A stretch of DNA of 64,000 nucleotides from an uncultured Clostridium sp. (GTDB lineage: Bacteria > Bacillota > Clostridia > TANB77 > CAG-508), in contig CAMXJY010000006.1 in NCBI GenBank assembly GCA_947244325.1, forward strand, positions 1 through 64,000, in the 5' to 3' direction. This document shows, in pieces, positions 63,855 to 64,000 of this stretch (the stretch's first letter is position 1; the number at the start of each line of letters is the position of its first letter). Under the pieces are notes generated by a model. It saw nothing but the letters and a program-made list of their open reading frames with translations, made no database searches and had not been told where the DNA came from. The translations under genes and the position numbers were made by a program.

Positions 63855-63921
63855 GAACAATAGTGGACGATATTTAATATGAAAAAGATAAAACTTTACT
63901 GAATCGTCCACGTAATTGTTC
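63855..63921. repeat. long hairpin with the GGACGATATTTAAT repeat
   Basis: Outer arms GAACAAT/ATTGTTC and inner GTGGACGAT/ATCGTCCAC enclose 63865-63878, the 14-mer shared with 1255-1268. It may be the DUF2207 terminator or a dispersed element. Confidence 0.5.
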
Positions 63922-63968
63922 GATGCGCCAAAATTATGAAATAATTTTGTGTGCAAAATTGCCGAAGG

Positions 63969-63985
63969 CTTTATTTTATAGGAAA
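63969..63985. repeat. 17-bp dispersed repeat, copy 2 (inverted)
   Basis: CTTTATTTTATAGGAAA, reverse complement of 394-410. Confidence 0.45.
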
Positions 63986-64000
63986 TGCTGAGCACTTTCC

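Overview
The window comes from an AT-rich, low-GC Firmicute, most likely an uncultured gut-type member of the Clostridia. Supporting signs are AGA-dominated arginine usage, strong purine-rich ribosome binding sites, a T-box leader before an alpha2-type glycyl-tRNA synthetase, two sortases, a lipoteichoic-acid-synthase-like sulfatase, a Spo0A-like regulator and an AgrC-like histidine kinase.

Layout. 1-1.3 kb: 3' end of an AlaRS-type gene that stops right after the editing domain, then a class D-like sortase. 1.3-5.4 kb: small accessory genes, a LytTR regulator with two small membrane proteins, a divergent secreted-protein gene with phased LytTR-like sites, and a dead IS200-type element. 5.4-43.8 kb: a complete 38-kb siphophage-type prophage in the 3' end of a tRNA-Gln gene, with recognisable att cores and arm-site repeats. 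It holds the integrase, an immunity block (ImmA-like peptidase, Abi-alpha, repressor, Cro), early genes, methyltransferases, a terminase with a fused N-terminal extension, portal, a minor head protein with a PBECR nuclease tail, P22-type coat, tail genes, an S74-chaperoned tail protein and a C39/SH3 endolysin. 43.8-53.7 kb: tRNA-His, DacF-type carboxypeptidase, LTA-synthase-like protein, a DnaA-box cluster, HAD hydrolase, T-box plus glyS, a split TPR gene, and a sortase B with its likely LRR substrate. 53.7-59.6 kb: DUF4160 gene, tRNA-Leu, orphan Spo0A-like regulator, ECF sigma with DUF4179 partner, a secreted-protein cassette, and a GHKL kinase. 59.7-64 kb: rpsB, tsf and a DUF2207 membrane protein.

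Main discovery candidate. Eight places in seven otherwise coherent genes (five prophage genes, two chromosomal, both strands) are interrupted by an in-frame CGG codon. In every case dropping the C and reading the next codon as GGN (glycine) restores the family-typical sequence: the FSGSGTT motif of a methyltransferase, the EELGHY site of ImmA, the S74 chaperone domain, the end of an SH3 domain, the DUF4160 start, the DUF2207 glycine tail and others. Reading by eye, I found no other in-frame CGG in native-looking genes. The only others are three codons in two GC-richer secreted-protein genes that look acquired. This fits CGG being unassigned (no tRNA-Arg-CCG) and resolved by +1 frameshifting onto a glycine codon. 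A sequencing artefact must be excluded first.

Regulatory logic is also visible: four ATAARYGG repeats spaced 20-30-20 bp upstream of a TTGACA/TATTAT promoter next to the LytTR gene, and tandem 10-bp-phased Spo0A-box-like repeats beside the orphan Spo0A homologue and before the kinase gene.
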